In this document: piece after piece, positions 16,657 to 26,322 of the stretch
Layout: every line of letters begins with the position of its first letter
Numbering within the stretch: the stretch's first letter is position 1
Notes under the pieces: model-generated
Seen by the model: the letters and a program-made list of their open reading frames with translations, nothing else
The model's database searches: none
Told to the model about the DNA's origin: nothing
Made by a program: the position numbers and the translations under genes
NCBI RefSeq assembly: GCF_030503675.1
Contig: NZ_CP129964.1
Span: 2,852,001 to 2,916,000 of the forward strand
Direction: 5' to 3'
Origin: Lutimonas zeaxanthinifaciens
GTDB lineage: Bacteria; Bacteroidota; Bacteroidia; Flavobacteriales; Flavobacteriaceae
Length of the DNA: 64,000 nucleotides

Positions 16657-18798
16657 ATGAAACATAAACTCAAGTTTTCATTGAGCTTATTGCTTGCCAT
16701 ACTATTCAGCAACATCTATGCTCAAAAATCTATCCCTGACGTGAAATATCCGATAACAAAAAAAGGAAATACCCTGGATACTTATTTTGGAAAAGAGGTT
16801 CAAGACCCTTACAGGTGGCTCGAAGATGATATGTCGGCCGAAACAGAATCATGGGTGAAATCTCAGAACAAGGTAACTCAGGAATTCCTTGCTCATATTC
16901 CGTACCGGAACAAAATAAAGGAAAGAATGACAAAATTGTGGAACTATGAAAAATATAGTTCCCCTACACGTCATGGTGAATACGAGTATTTCTATAAGAA
17001 CGACGGGCTTCAGAATCAATATGTACTCTACAGACAGAAAAAGGGAATGGATGCAGAAATTTTTCTTGACCCAAATACGTTTTCTGAAGATGGCACGACG
17101 TCTCTAAGTAACATTTCATTTACAAAAGACGGAACCAAAGTGGCCTATTCCATTTCTGAGGGCGGTTCTGACTGGCGAAAAGTCATCGTGATGGATGCCT
17201 TGAGTAAAGAAATTCTTGAAGATACCATCACGGATGTAAAATTCAGTAGCTTGTCCTGGTATAAAAATGAAGGGTTTTATTATTCAAGTTACGACAAACC
17301 GGATGGCAGTGAATTGTCGGCCAAAACGGACCAGCATAAGTTATATTATCATAAGCTTGGAACAAGTCAGGATCAGGATAAGGTAATTTTTGGGCTGGAT
17401 CAAAAAAGAAGGTATGTTTTTGGCTATATTACAGAAGATCAGCAATATTTAGTTATTAACGCAGCCATCTCAACTTCAGGAAATGAATTGTATATCAAAG
17501 ACCTGAAAAAGCCGGATAGTGAACTTATCTGTGTCGTAGACAATTTTGATAATGATCACAATGTTATTTACAGTAAAGGGGATCAGCTCTATGTTGCCAC
17601 GAATCTGAATGCTCCAAATAAAAAAATCATTTCATTTGATATTGATAAGTACCACCCTGAGCATTGGCTGGATGTTATTCCCGAAACCGAAAATGTCTTA
17701 ACTATTTCAACCGGATCCGGCTATTTTTTTGCCGAGTATATGATCGATGCCATTTCAAAAGTCTATCAATTTGATCCTAAAGGAAGAAAGATCCGGGAAA
17801 TAGTATTGCCCGGAGTGGGAAGCAGCTCTGGTTTCAGTGGTAAAATAAAGGATAAAACCTTGTATTATTCTTTTACGAATTATACCACTCCCTCTTCAAT
17901 TTATGAATTCGATCCTTCAACAGGAAAATCAAAACTATTTAAAAAACCAAAAGTCGGTTTTGATTCGGATGCTTATGATTCGAAGCAGATTTTTTACAAA
18001 TCAAAGGACGGAACAAAGGTGCCGATGATCATTACTTTTAAAAAAGGTACGGAATTAGACGGCAACAATCCAACTATCCTTTATGGATACGGTGGATTTA
18101 ATGTTAGCCTTACCCCATCATTTAGTATTGTAAATGCCACATGGCTTGAAATGGGAGGTGTTTATGCAGTTGCCAATCTAAGAGGTGGCGGGGAATACGG
18201 TAAAGCATGGCATGATGCAGGGACACAATTGAACAAGCAAAACGTATTTGACGATTTTATCGCGGCAGCGGAATACCTTATTAAAGAAAAGTATACCTCG
18301 AGTGAATACCTGGCAATTCGAGGAGGTTCTAATGGCGGGCTTCTTGTAGGAGCCGCAATGACTCAAAGACCAGATCTTATGCAGGTTGCATTACCAGCGG
18401 TTGGAGTACTGGATATGCTGCGATATCATACTTTTACTGCCGGAGCTGGATGGGCCTATGATTATGGAACTTCGGATCAAAGTGAAGAAATGTTCAATTA
18501 TTTGTATGGATATTCACCTGTTCACAATGTCAGAAAGGGTGTGGAGTACCCGGCTACCTTGGTCACTACCGGTGATCATGATGACAGAGTCGTCCCCGCA
18601 CACTCGTTTAAATTCGCCTCTGAACTTCAGGACAAGCAGGCAGGAGTCAATCCAGTTCTGATCCGAATTGAAACTCAGGCCGGCCATGGTGCCGGAACTC
18701 CGGTTTCAAAAATTATAGATCAATACGCGGATATTTTTAGTTTCACGCTTTATAATATGGGAATCACTGAATTAAACGCTCCTATAAAGAGCTTTTAA
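16657..18798 (+). CDS. Prolyl oligopeptidase family serine peptidase (S9)
   Basis: A 713-residue secreted peptidase that cleaves after proline in short peptides. A signal peptide (residues 1-22) is followed by the family opening DPYRWLED and a seven-bladed propeller (about 90-430). The catalytic domain has the nucleophile in [10 protein letters not shown] (Ser about 557), the Asp in [10 protein letters not shown] and the His in AGHGAGTP. The length is typical of S9A oligopeptidases. The protein probably resides in the periplasm, as it carries no T9SS tail. Confidence 0.95.
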   Translation: MKHKLKFSLSLLLAILFSNIYAQKSIPDVKYPITKKGNTLDTYFGKEVQDPYRWLEDDMSAETESWVKSQNKVTQEFLAHIPYRNKIKERMTKLWNYEKYSSPTRHGEYEYFYKNDGLQNQYVLYRQKKGMDAEIFLDPNTFSEDGTTSLSNISFTKDGTKVAYSISEGGSDWRKVIVMDALSKEILEDTITDVKFSSLSWYKNEGFYYSSYDKPDGSELSAKTDQHKLYYHKLGTSQDQDKVIFGLDQKRRYVFGYITEDQQYLVINAAISTSGNELYIKDLKKPDSELICVVDNFDNDHNVIYSKGDQLYVATNLNAPNKKIISFDIDKYHPEHWLDVIPETENVLTISTGSGYFFAEYMIDAISKVYQFDPKGRKIREIVLPGVGSSSGFSGKIKDKTLYYSFTNYTTPSSIYEFDPSTGKSKLFKKPKVGFDSDAYDSKQIFYKSKDGTKVPMIITFKKGTELDGNNPTILYGYGGFNVSLTPSFSIVNATWLEMGGVYAVANLRGGGEYGKAWHDAGTQLNKQNVFDDFIAAAEYLIKEKYTSSEYLAIRGGSNGGLLVGAAMTQRPDLMQVALPAVGVLDMLRYHTFTAGAGWAYDYGTSDQSEEMFNYLYGYSPVHNVRKGVEYPATLVTTGDHDDRVVPAHSFKFASELQDKQAGVNPVLIRIETQAGHGAGTPVSKIIDQYADIFSFTLYNMGITELNAPIKSF

Positions 18799-18819
18799 AA
18801 ATTTACAGGACCTTCAGTT

Positions 18820-19269
18820 TTACTGAACCTTCAGAATATTAAATATTCTGGAGCCCATTTCAATGGAAGCCCCGGTTTCTTTTCCAAGCAACAAATGCCC
18901 TACAGGAGAATCAGTGGAAACGGCATAATACGTTTTGTTTTGAATTTTTATCGGGCCTAAGCTAACCGATAGGAAGAAATTACCCTGATCGGTCTCGATC
19001 AGGCTCCCGAGCTTTATTTTTTCTGAAACTTGCACCAGGTCTATTTTTTGCAATATTTCCTTCATTTTAATTGCTTCTGACAACTGCCTTGAGGCTTTTT
19101 CCATTTCTAAATGCAGCATTGCCCTGCCGGTCTCATGTTTATCTCCTGCGGAGCTTTTTGATTCCTGATCCAGGGCCGACCTGTTATTTTTAATAAATGT
19201 CCTGATAGTTTCCAGTTTATCCTTAACGGCATGATCACATTGAATGAATAAGGACTCCTTTATTTTCAT
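18820..19269 (-). CDS. GreA/GreB-like transcription factor domain protein
   Basis: A 149-residue protein with a predicted N-terminal helical hairpin (residues 15-85, including SAGDKHETGRAM) and a C-terminal FKBP-like GreA_GreB domain (YYAVSTDSPVGHLLLGKETG). Such proteins are common in Bacteroidota and may act on RNA polymerase through the secondary channel, although the exact activity is untested. ATG 19269 is chosen; the alternative TTG at 19299 overlaps a good -7 box. It converges on the prolyl oligopeptidase gene. Confidence 0.75.
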   Translation of the reverse strand: MKIKESLFIQCDHAVKDKLETIRTFIKNNRSALDQESKSSAGDKHETGRAMLHLEMEKASRQLSEAIKMKEILQKIDLVQVSEKIKLGSLIETDQGNFFLSVSLGPIKIQNKTYYAVSTDSPVGHLLLGKETGASIEMGSRIFNILKVQ

Positions 19270-19296
19270 AATCAGGTATGTTAATTTAGTTTGGTC

Positions 19297-19304
19297 CAAA
19301 AATA
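19297..19304 (-). promoter_or_regulatory. -7 box of the GreA-like gene
   Basis: Minus-strand TATTTTTG, an exact TAnnTTTG match, 28 bp upstream of the ATG at 19269. Confidence 0.5.
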
Positions 19305-19367
19305 ATAGAAAATTATTTAGCTAATTTTTATTTTAAAGCGATTAACTTAGTCTCATAAAATTTTGAA

Positions 19368-19952
19368 ATGATGAAAGTCAGATGTTCATGGTGTGGTGAC
19401 GACCCCTTATATATTCAGTATCATGACTCAGAATGGGGTGTACCGGTATACGCCGATCGTGTTTTGTTTGAATATCTTTTACTTGAAACTTTTCAGGCTG
19501 GTCTCAGCTGGATTACCATTTTGAGGAAAAGACAAAATTTTGCCCAGGCTTTTGATCAATTCGACTATCAAAAAATTGCCTTATATGACGCTAAAAAATA
19601 TGATGAACTTATAGAAAACAAAGGTATCATCAGAAACAAGCTGAAAATAAAATCTGCCACAGGAAACGCAAATGCATTTATTAAGATTCAAAAGGAATTT
19701 GGAAGTTTTTCAACCTACATATGGAGTTTCAGCAACAACAAACCCCTGAATAATAACTGGGCGGCAACCGATGAATTGCCGGCCTCAACAGCTCTTTCTG
19801 AGAAGATCTCTAAGGATTTAAAAAAAAGAGGATTTAAGTTTGTGGGAGCTACTGTCGTTTATGCGTTTATGCAGGCTATTGGGATGGTCAATGACCATAT
19901 GAACAAATGTTTCCGTCATAAAGAGATTGAGGCTCAGCATCATCAAATGTAA
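19368..19952 (+). CDS. tag: DNA-3-methyladenine glycosylase I
   Basis: Tag (194 aa) removes 3-methyladenine from alkylated DNA. It has the N-terminal zinc ligand region CSWCGDDP, the substrate pocket YHDSEWGVP, and the LLETFQAGLSWITIL block with the catalytic Glu. The C-terminal VNDHMNKCFRH supplies the remaining His/Cys ligands. Two adjacent ATG codons exist at 19368 and 19371; the first is used. tspO follows after 47 bp on the same strand. Confidence 0.95.
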   Translation: MMKVRCSWCGDDPLYIQYHDSEWGVPVYADRVLFEYLLLETFQAGLSWITILRKRQNFAQAFDQFDYQKIALYDAKKYDELIENKGIIRNKLKIKSATGNANAFIKIQKEFGSFSTYIWSFSNNKPLNNNWAATDELPASTALSEKISKDLKKRGFKFVGATVVYAFMQAIGMVNDHMNKCFRHKEIEAQHHQM

Positions 19953-19999
19953 AAATTAACTGAAATAAGGAAATTCATATTTTAAAATACACTACAACA

Positions 20000-20458
20000 A
20001 TGACTTTAAGAGTAATTATTTTTCTGGTTTTGAACTTTTCTGCACTGGCTCTTGGTGGTTTATTCACAGGAAAAGGGGTTCCTTCTGAATGGTATATGCA
20101 ACTCAACAAAGCGCCATGGACCCCGCCGGGATGGGTTTTTGGAACAGCCTGGACAACCATTATGATCTGTTTTTCATTTTATATGGCCTATTTATGGCCA
20201 GCAGTGGAAAACAAATCCTTTTTAATCGGTTTATATCTTGTTCAGTGGTTGCTGAACGTAGCATGGAACCCTACTTTTTTTTATTTCCAGAATATTCAGG
20301 GCGGCCTCCTGATCATTAGTTTTTTGACGCTGGTAGTCGGATATTTTTTATTTCGCTACTTCCCGCAGCTGAAATATAAATCCGTCCTGATTTTACCCTA
20401 CTTTGTCTGGCTGCTTATTGCCACCTCGCTCAATGGGTACATTTTTTTTAAAAACTAA
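20000..20458 (+). CDS. TspO/MBR family tryptophan-rich sensory protein
   Basis: A 152-residue five-helix membrane protein related to the mitochondrial benzodiazepine receptor. The Trp/Pro-rich loop WTPPGWVFGTAWT and the helix motif WNPTFFYFQN are diagnostic. Family members bind porphyrins and related tetrapyrroles. Its role here is unknown. The stop lies 16 bp from the convergent SRPBCC-domain gene with no terminator in between. Confidence 0.92.
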   Translation: MTLRVIIFLVLNFSALALGGLFTGKGVPSEWYMQLNKAPWTPPGWVFGTAWTTIMICFSFYMAYLWPAVENKSFLIGLYLVQWLLNVAWNPTFFYFQNIQGGLLIISFLTLVVGYFLFRYFPQLKYKSVLILPYFVWLLIATSLNGYIFFKN

Positions 20459-20474
20459 TCGGCAGTGAGCTTAT

Positions 20475-21500
20475 TTACCTTATCTGCACCGGAACATAAA
20501 TTTCTGTGATCAATTTTGACGGGTCCAGCGTATTATCGGGGGAATTGACGTAAATTTCAAAGGGTTCTCCGCTATCCTGCATTGTATGCTCTTTTAAATT
20601 AGCAGCATCAAACATGGCTTTTTGCCAGGCCTCCTCCAAATTGTTATAAGACCCTTTTAGAATCGTTTTGTGATATGTTCCTCTATCCATGAATCCCGTA
20701 AGGATATCCGAATCCGTTGTGATTATTCTTTCCTGTACCGGATAAGCGACTGAAAACATAGTAGTTCCATTTTCCTGATCGAACTTATGGTAGATCGTAT
20801 ATGGATTACCCGTCACTCTAATTCTATTTTTGGATATAAATTTTTCAATTTCTTCCATCATCTCGGCAAGTTTTGGATTCATTTGATCAATTTTACTGGA
20901 GGTAGTCAGGTATAAATAGAACCCTCCGCTAAAATCCACTACACCAATAGAGTCAATACTGTATATCTTTAATTTTCTCTGAATATTTTCATCAAATAAT
21001 TCCAGTCCCCGTTCCTGCATCGGGCCCAGTTGGTCCTCCATTCCACTCGCCATAAACCTTGAAAAAAAAGGAAGTTCTCCCTTCATACCCCAGGTTAATT
21101 CTGTATCGGATTCCACTTTTTTCAAATTCCAGTAAATATCAGACTTCATATCACCAAATGGCGTTTCAAATATTATTTCCTGTTTTATTTGATCCGGTTT
21201 ATTGATTTCAACTGTTTTAATACTTCCTCCTCCTTCAATATCAGAAGTCCAGGTATAAGCACCACCCTCCCCTATTGTATTATCTGCATATTGAACAAGG
21301 ATTGTTGAATCCTGTTCGTACCAGGGCCCCCAATCTTTCCAGTTTCGGTAATCGTTCAAATCATTAAATACAACTTCAGGATCCGCTTTGATCCGTCTTG
21401 TCCTCGACACATCGTAACTTCCGTCAAGCGTTGCCAGATAAACAGAAGCAATAACAAATACGATTAAAACAAGAAGAATGATATTTTTTACAATTTTCAT
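20475..21500 (-). CDS. SRPBCC-domain protein with C-terminal GyrI-like domain
   Basis: A 341-residue protein with an N-terminal membrane anchor (residues 4-24). An SRPBCC lipid/polyketide-binding domain follows (about 30-180: RTRRIKADPEVVFNDLNDYRNWKDWGPW), and then a GyrI/AraC-effector-like domain (about 185-341: VRVTGNPYTIYHKF is typical). Both folds bind small hydrophobic ligands. There is no DNA-binding domain, so it is likely a periplasm-facing ligand sensor or carrier. Its function is unknown. Confidence 0.8.
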   Translation of the reverse strand: MKIVKNIILLVLIVFVIASVYLATLDGSYDVSRTRRIKADPEVVFNDLNDYRNWKDWGPWYEQDSTILVQYADNTIGEGGAYTWTSDIEGGGSIKTVEINKPDQIKQEIIFETPFGDMKSDIYWNLKKVESDTELTWGMKGELPFFSRFMASGMEDQLGPMQERGLELFDENIQRKLKIYSIDSIGVVDFSGGFYLYLTTSSKIDQMNPKLAEMMEEIEKFISKNRIRVTGNPYTIYHKFDQENGTTMFSVAYPVQERIITTDSDILTGFMDRGTYHKTILKGSYNNLEEAWQKAMFDAANLKEHTMQDSGEPFEIYVNSPDNTLDPSKLITEIYVPVQIR

Positions 21501-21527
21501 TAGAAGGCAGTTTGGTGGTTATGAAAT

Positions 21528-21560
21528 CAAATATAACAAATAAATATTTATTTAACTAAA
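21528..21560 (-). promoter_or_regulatory. Promoter of the SRPBCC/GyrI gene
   Basis: Minus-strand TATATTTG (21528-21535) with TTTAG (21556-21560) 20 bp further upstream; both parts resemble the Bacteroidota promoter TTTG-N19-21-TAnnTTTG. It is divergent from the M49 promoter. Confidence 0.55.
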
Positions 21561-21587
21561 TATCAGCGAGTTAATAAAGCTAATTGG

Positions 21588-21619
21588 TTTGGTAAAACCT
21601 TAGCTTTTCTCTAAATTTG
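21588..21619 (+). promoter_or_regulatory. Promoter of the M49 peptidase gene
   Basis: TTTG (21588-21591), a 20-bp spacer and TAAATTTG (21612-21619): the best full match to the Bacteroidota consensus found in this window. It ends 28 bp before the ATG at 21648. Confidence 0.75.
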
Positions 21620-21647
21620 ACTTGACAATTTAACAAATATAAACTTT

Positions 21648-23684
21648 ATGAAAACCAGATATTTATTCAGTTTATTACTGGCAATGACGCTCGTAATTTC
21701 CTGTCAAAATCAAAAAGACGCCAAAGAAATACAAAGTGCAGAAGTCAAGAAAACGGAATCCTTCGAGTATGTATCAGAACAATTTGCAGATATCAAAATT
21801 TTGCGATACCAGATTCCCGGTTTTGACCAGCTTTCATTACAACAAAAAAAATATGTCTATTTCCTTACTCAGGCAGGACTGTCGGGTAGAGACATTATGT
21901 ATGATCAGAATTACAGATATAATTTGAGTATACGAAGAGCCCTTGAAAATATTTACAAAAATTACGAGGGAGATAGAAACAGCGATGCCTGGAAAAGTTT
22001 TGAGATCTATTTGAAAAGAATCTGGTTTTCTAATGGTATTCATCACCATTATGCAAGTACTAAGTTCGATCCAGGATTTACAGAGGATTATCTGAATGAA
22101 TTAATGAATGCTACGGGAACAGAGCTTCGGGCAGAAGCTTTAGATGTTATTTTCAATGACCAGGATCGCAAAAAAGTCAATTTAAATGATGAAACCGGCC
22201 TGATAAAAGGGTCAGCAATTAATTTCTATGGCCCGGATTTGACGGTGGAAGAAGTCAGTGCTTATTACGATGGTATTAAGGTCAGTGCCAATCAACCTAT
22301 CGAAAAAGGTTTAAATTCAAAATTGCTGAGGGAAAATGGTGAAATTGTAGAGAAAATCTGGAAAAGCGGTGGAATGTACGGGGCTTCCATTGATAAAATC
22401 ATCTTCTGGCTGGAAAAGGCAAAGGAAGTTGCTGAGAATGAGGCCCAGGCAAAAGGACTGGAATTATTGATAAAATACTATCAGACGGGAGATTTAAAAA
22501 CCTGGGATGAATACAATATTGTTTGGGCAAAAGCAACCGACGGAGACATCGACTATATCAATGGTTTTATTGAAGTATACAATGACCCCAAAGGATATAA
22601 AGGTTCCTACGAGTCTGTGGTTCAAATAAAAGATTTTGAAATGTCCCAAAAAATGGCAGCCCTTGCAAAAGAGGCCCAATGGTTTGAAGACAATTCAACT
22701 CTTGATCCTTCTCATAAAAAAAAGAATGTGGTTGGTGTTTCATATAAAACCGTCAATGTTGCCGGTGAAGCGGGAGATGCTTCTCCTGCAACGCCAATCG
22801 GGATCAACCTCCCCAATAATAACTGGATCAGAGAACAGCATGGATCTAAATCAGTTTCACTCGGAAATATAATACATGCATATAACAATGCTGGAAGTTC
22901 GGGCAGACTTAAAGAATTTGCCTATGATGAAGATGAAATTAAATTCGAAGAAGAATACGGGCAACTAGCTGATAAATTGCATACAGCACTTCATGAAGTA
23001 ATCGGGCATGCCAGCGGACAGTTGAATCCCGGAGTAGGCACTCCAAAAGAAACGCTAAAAAACTATTCTTCCACACTTGAAGAAGCAAGAGCCGACCTTG
23101 TTGGCCTCTATTATTTACCTGATACCAAGTTAGTGGAAATTGGTGTTTCTCCTGATGCGGCTGGAATTGGTAAGGCAGCTTATGACGGATATATCAGAAA
23201 TGGTTTAATGACCCAGCTTATCCGGTTGAACTTAGGTGATGATATAGAGGAGGCTCACATGAGAAATCGTCAGCTGGTTGCTGCCTGGGCTATGGAAAAA
23301 GGTAGTAAAGACAAGGTCATTGAAAAAATATATAAAGATGGCAAAACCTACTTTAAGGTAAATGATTATGACAAATTAAGGGTCCTTTTTGGGGAACTGC
23401 TCAAAGAAATTCAGAGAATAAAATCTGAAGGTGATTTTGAAGCCGGTAAAGCTTTAGTTGAAAATTATGGAGTTAAGGTAGATCAGGAATTACATAAAGA
23501 AATTCTTGAAAGAAACAGCAAGTTTAAATCTGCTCCTTATTCCGGTTTTATCAATCCGGTTTTGGTACCTAAAATGGATGAAAATGGTGAAATCACAGAT
23601 ATTATAGTCGAGCAACCTGAAAGTTTTGCAGTGCAAATGCTCGCGTATGCAAAAGACTTTACTACTTTACCGGATGAAAATTAG
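21648..23684 (+). CDS. Dipeptidyl-peptidase III family (M49) lipoprotein
   Basis: A 678-residue zinc peptidase that should cut dipeptides from the N-terminus of oligopeptides. A lipoprotein signal (residues 1-20, lipobox VISC) suggests an envelope location. The M49 hallmark HExxxH is HEVIGH (about residues 447-452), and the second motif EEARAD (about 478-483) supplies the third zinc ligand. SVSLGNI and the C-terminal HMRNRQLVAAW are also family features. It has its own strong promoter and a hairpin downstream. Confidence 0.92.
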   Translation: MKTRYLFSLLLAMTLVISCQNQKDAKEIQSAEVKKTESFEYVSEQFADIKILRYQIPGFDQLSLQQKKYVYFLTQAGLSGRDIMYDQNYRYNLSIRRALENIYKNYEGDRNSDAWKSFEIYLKRIWFSNGIHHHYASTKFDPGFTEDYLNELMNATGTELRAEALDVIFNDQDRKKVNLNDETGLIKGSAINFYGPDLTVEEVSAYYDGIKVSANQPIEKGLNSKLLRENGEIVEKIWKSGGMYGASIDKIIFWLEKAKEVAENEAQAKGLELLIKYYQTGDLKTWDEYNIVWAKATDGDIDYINGFIEVYNDPKGYKGSYESVVQIKDFEMSQKMAALAKEAQWFEDNSTLDPSHKKKNVVGVSYKTVNVAGEAGDASPATPIGINLPNNNWIREQHGSKSVSLGNIIHAYNNAGSSGRLKEFAYDEDEIKFEEEYGQLADKLHTALHEVIGHASGQLNPGVGTPKETLKNYSSTLEEARADLVGLYYLPDTKLVEIGVSPDAAGIGKAAYDGYIRNGLMTQLIRLNLGDDIEEAHMRNRQLVAAWAMEKGSKDKVIEKIYKDGKTYFKVNDYDKLRVLFGELLKEIQRIKSEGDFEAGKALVENYGVKVDQELHKEILERNSKFKSAPYSGFINPVLVPKMDENGEITDIIVEQPESFAVQMLAYAKDFTTLPDEN

Positions 23685-23705
23685 GTAATTTGGAATATTG
23701 TATTC

Positions 23706-23744
23706 AATAAGGACCGTAATCAGTTCCTGAAGCTGGTCCTTATT
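23706..23744 (+). terminator. Hairpin between the M49 gene and rsgA
   Basis: AATAAGGACC and GGTCCTTATT form a perfect 10-bp stem around a 19-nt loop, 21 bp after the M49 stop. The following T-tract is weak (GTTCTT), so it could be a terminator or an mRNA 3'-end stabiliser. Confidence 0.45.
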
Positions 23745-23763
23745 GTTCTTAAATTGAGGATCA

Positions 23764-24711
23764 ATGACAGGTGTAATCATAAAATCGACTGGAAGCTGGT
23801 ACTGGGTTCGTACCGAGGAACATCAACAGTTTCAATGCCGGATTAGAGGAAAATTCAGGACCAAGGGAATCAAGAGCACGAACCCTCTGACCGTAGGGGA
23901 TCACGTCGACTTTATATTGGAAGAAAATTCAAATACAGGCATCATTACACGTATTCATGACCGTAAAAATTACATTGTAAGAAAATCGGTAAACCTCTCA
24001 AAACAGACCCACATTATTGCCGCTAATATTGACTTGGCATTTCTTCTGATTACACTTGATAATCCACCGACATTTCCTGCATTTATTGATCGGTTTCTGG
24101 CAACGGCAGAGGCCTATGACATCGAAGCTGTTCTATTGTTCAACAAGATGGACCTATTAGAAGGAGAACTGGAAGAAAAGAAAAACAAGCTGATTAAAAT
24201 TTATCGAGATATAGGTTATACCTGTATTGAAATCTCTGTATTGGAAAAAACCAACGTTGAACTTGTAAAAAATCTTATGTTGGGTAAAACCAGTATGTTT
24301 TCAGGCCATTCAGGGGTAGGGAAATCTTCTCTTATTAATGTAATCGACCCCGGACTTTCTTTAAAAACTGCAGAAATAAGCGCACAGCACAAACAGGGCC
24401 AGCATACCACAACCTTTGCTGAAATGTTTCCCCTGCCAACAGAACCTGAGAGCTATATCATAGACACACCGGGGATCAAAGGTTTTGGAGTGGTAGACTT
24501 TGAAAAAAATGAGATCAGCGACTTTTTCCCTGAATTTTTTGCTTTAAAACAACAATGTAAATTCAACAATTGTTTACACGTAAACGAACCTAAATGCGCC
24601 GTAAAGGAGGCACTAAATAATGGGGGAATTGCAAAATCACGCTACAGAAGTTACCTGCAAATGCTTGAAGGTGAAGAAGAGAGCTACCGGACCAATTCTT
24701 ATGACATTTAG
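23764..24711 (+). CDS. rsgA: Ribosome small subunit-dependent GTPase A
   Basis: RsgA (315 aa) is a circularly permuted GTPase that checks late 30S subunit assembly. An OB-fold (residues 1-70) precedes the permuted G domain: G4 NKMDLL (about 126), then the P-loop GHSGVGKSSL (about 181), then G3 DTPGIKGF. The C-terminal zinc knuckle is present in CKFNNCLHVNEPKC. It is the first of two short plus-strand genes with tRNA/ribosome roles (rsgA, dtd). Confidence 0.95.
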   Translation: MTGVIIKSTGSWYWVRTEEHQQFQCRIRGKFRTKGIKSTNPLTVGDHVDFILEENSNTGIITRIHDRKNYIVRKSVNLSKQTHIIAANIDLAFLLITLDNPPTFPAFIDRFLATAEAYDIEAVLLFNKMDLLEGELEEKKNKLIKIYRDIGYTCIEISVLEKTNVELVKNLMLGKTSMFSGHSGVGKSSLINVIDPGLSLKTAEISAQHKQGQHTTTFAEMFPLPTEPESYIIDTPGIKGFGVVDFEKNEISDFFPEFFALKQQCKFNNCLHVNEPKCAVKEALNNGGIAKSRYRSYLQMLEGEEESYRTNSYDI

Positions 24712-24861
24712 AATATAATTACTCTTTTCCCTGTTTTATTTCTTATTAGCTTATCATTATTGTTAATTTTTTTATTATTTTTCAATATTTTATGACAATA
24801 ATCATAGGCATGCATTCGTTTTTTATATTTATTTGCTAAGTAACCAACCCGAATTCAGTTT

Positions 24862-25314
24862 ATGAAAGCTGTTATCCAGAGAGTCCAACAAGCCTCCGTC
24901 AAAGTAGACGGCGAACTGATCAGTGCTATTGATCAGGGAATTCTCGTTCTTCTTGGGATAACATCAACTGACAACAAGGAAGATATTGATTGGTTAAGCA
25001 GAAAGATTGCGAATCTCAGAATATTTAATGATGAAAATGGCGTCATGAATCTTTCTTTAAAAGATGTAGGAGGTGAAACCATTGTGGTCAGCCAGTTTAC
25101 CCTGATGGCCAATACAAAAAAAGGAAATCGGCCTTCGTACACAAAAGCAGCCAATGCTGAGGTAGCCGTACCACTCTACAAGGAATTCATTAGCACATTT
25201 GAGGCTTTAGTAGGTAAAAAAATCGGAACAGGACAATTTGGTGCTGATATGAAGATTGAGTTGTTGAATGATGGGCCAGTAACCATTATAATAGATACAG
25301 AATACAAACAATGA
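24862..25314 (+). CDS. dtd: D-aminoacyl-tRNA deacylase
   Basis: Dtd (150 aa) hydrolyses D-aminoacyl-tRNAs so that D-amino acids are not built into protein. The motif SQFTLMANTKKGNRPSYTKAA contains the catalytic SQFT and the chiral-proofreading loop, and the C-terminal GTFGAxM-like element reads TGQFGADMK. Its stop overlaps the start of a 48-codon frame (ATGA). The upstream 150 bp are AT-rich, with a weak TAtaTTTA at 24824. Confidence 0.95.
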   Translation: MKAVIQRVQQASVKVDGELISAIDQGILVLLGITSTDNKEDIDWLSRKIANLRIFNDENGVMNLSLKDVGGETIVVSQFTLMANTKKGNRPSYTKAANAEVAVPLYKEFISTFEALVGKKIGTGQFGADMKIELLNDGPVTIIIDTEYKQ

Positions 25315-25457
25315 CTTCATATAATCATGTAAATAAATTGTTTGAAAAAGCTACTGAACCTACTACTATTTTTATTCTTTATTCCTTTATTAATGCCCAA
25401 ACCATTGAACTAAGTACTTCTCTTATTCCTGAAAGTCCAAAAAAAAGAGCGGTATAA
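25311..25457 (+). pseudogene. Short frame after dtd, possible remnant of a secreted protein
   Basis: A 48-codon frame starts at an ATG overlapping the dtd stop (ATGA). In the +1 frame, a TTG at 25342 opens a Lys-Lys-Leu-rich hydrophobic stretch (KKLLNLLLFLFFIPLL) that looks like a signal peptide. The main frame continues directly beyond it with NAQTIELSTS, which resembles a signal-peptidase site and a mature N-terminus. Joining the two frames gives a normal-looking exported leader. This could be a gene decayed by a frameshift and truncation, or coincidence. It runs into the terminator stem. Confidence 0.25.
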
Positions 25458-25470
25458 ACGCTCTTTTTTT
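25438..25470. terminator. Bidirectional terminator between dtd and the PorT-like gene
   Basis: GAGCG-GTATAAA-CGCTC flanked by A7 on the left and T7 on the right. It serves the plus-strand dtd side and the minus-strand barrel gene. Confidence 0.8.
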
Positions 25471-25473
25471 CTT

Positions 25474-26322
25474 TTATAATGTGAAGGCATAACCCAGGGA
25501 GAAAACAAGTCCTCCAACATGACTTTTCCCGAAGACTTCATCTTTTTGAATAGGACGTGCTCCCCAGGAGCCTCTGAAGCCCAAATAAACTTCATGCTTT
25601 TCATTAATACGACGGATCAGACCACTTCCTGCATGAAACCCAACATTATAGGCATTCAATTCTTCCTTAGTATCGGTATCCGCATCAAAATCCTGCGGAG
25701 GTACAGGAACCCACAGTGGGCCCGTAGAAGGATCTGTAGGATCATGAATCGGGTTTAAAACTCTTAATGGATCTCTCCCCTCGGAATCAAGCGTGATCAA
25801 ACTGGTACCGCTCGTTATCTGTTTGGAACTAACAAGGAAACCCACATAAGGTCCTGCTTCAACATAGAACCTCCAGGTATCTCCCCAGCCCAGTTTTCCG
25901 AGAAGCGGAATCTCTATATAACGCAATTCTGATACGTTCTTAAAATCAGCATAAAGTGGATTCGTATCTGATACCGGATCTTTTCCCTGAAGATGGAGCA
26001 TATAATTCAATTGAATAAGAGACCCAAAATCTTCTAAAGCGGCTGTTGGAATAGGTTGCAGACCGGTCCTTTCTCCACCTCTCTGGGTATATAAAACTTC
26101 CAATTGAAGCGAAAATAAATCCGAAGTAGGATATTCTACAAACACACCAACATCCACACCTGAAGTAGACTCATAATCTTCAGTATAGATATTGTCTGAA
26201 TCATCTGTAATTCTCCCAATACTATAACCCGCTTTTGCACCTATTTTTACCTGGGCAAACGTGGATTGAGTTAAAAAAACAAAGAGTGCAAAAAGAAATA
26301 ATCTTGAGATAATAGTTTTCAT
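25474..26322 (-). CDS. PorT-family outer membrane beta-barrel protein
   Basis: A 282-residue protein with a signal peptide (residues 1-23, ending TFAQ) and alternating strands ending in VGGLVFSLGYAFTL, an aromatic C-terminus typical of outer-membrane barrels. The beginning VKIGAKAGYSIGRI is the PF13568 'outer membrane beta-barrel' pattern. A central insert (about 170-235) is Pro/Asp-rich and likely an extracellular loop. No specific function can be assigned. The length is somewhat greater than the 200-230 residues usual for the family because of this insert. Confidence 0.8.
   Translation of the reverse strand: MKTIISRLFLFALFVFLTQSTFAQVKIGAKAGYSIGRITDDSDNIYTEDYESTSGVDVGVFVEYPTSDLFSLQLEVLYTQRGGERTGLQPIPTAALEDFGSLIQLNYMLHLQGKDPVSDTNPLYADFKNVSELRYIEIPLLGKLGWGDTWRFYVEAGPYVGFLVSSKQITSGTSLITLDSEGRDPLRVLNPIHDPTDPSTGPLWVPVPPQDFDADTDTKEELNAYNVGFHAGSGLIRRINEKHEVYLGFRGSWGARPIQKDEVFGKSHVGGLVFSLGYAFTL

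Noticed and set aside
18813-18827. TTCAGT-TTT-ACTGAA inverted repeat at the prolyl oligopeptidase/GreA-like junction.
   Set aside because: Short stem, no T-tract, and inside the end of the GreA-like coding region.
25356-25413. The signal-like frame after dtd as a gene of its own.
   Set aside because: It begins with TTG, is only 23 codons and ends in the middle of the other frame; it makes sense only as part of a decayed gene.
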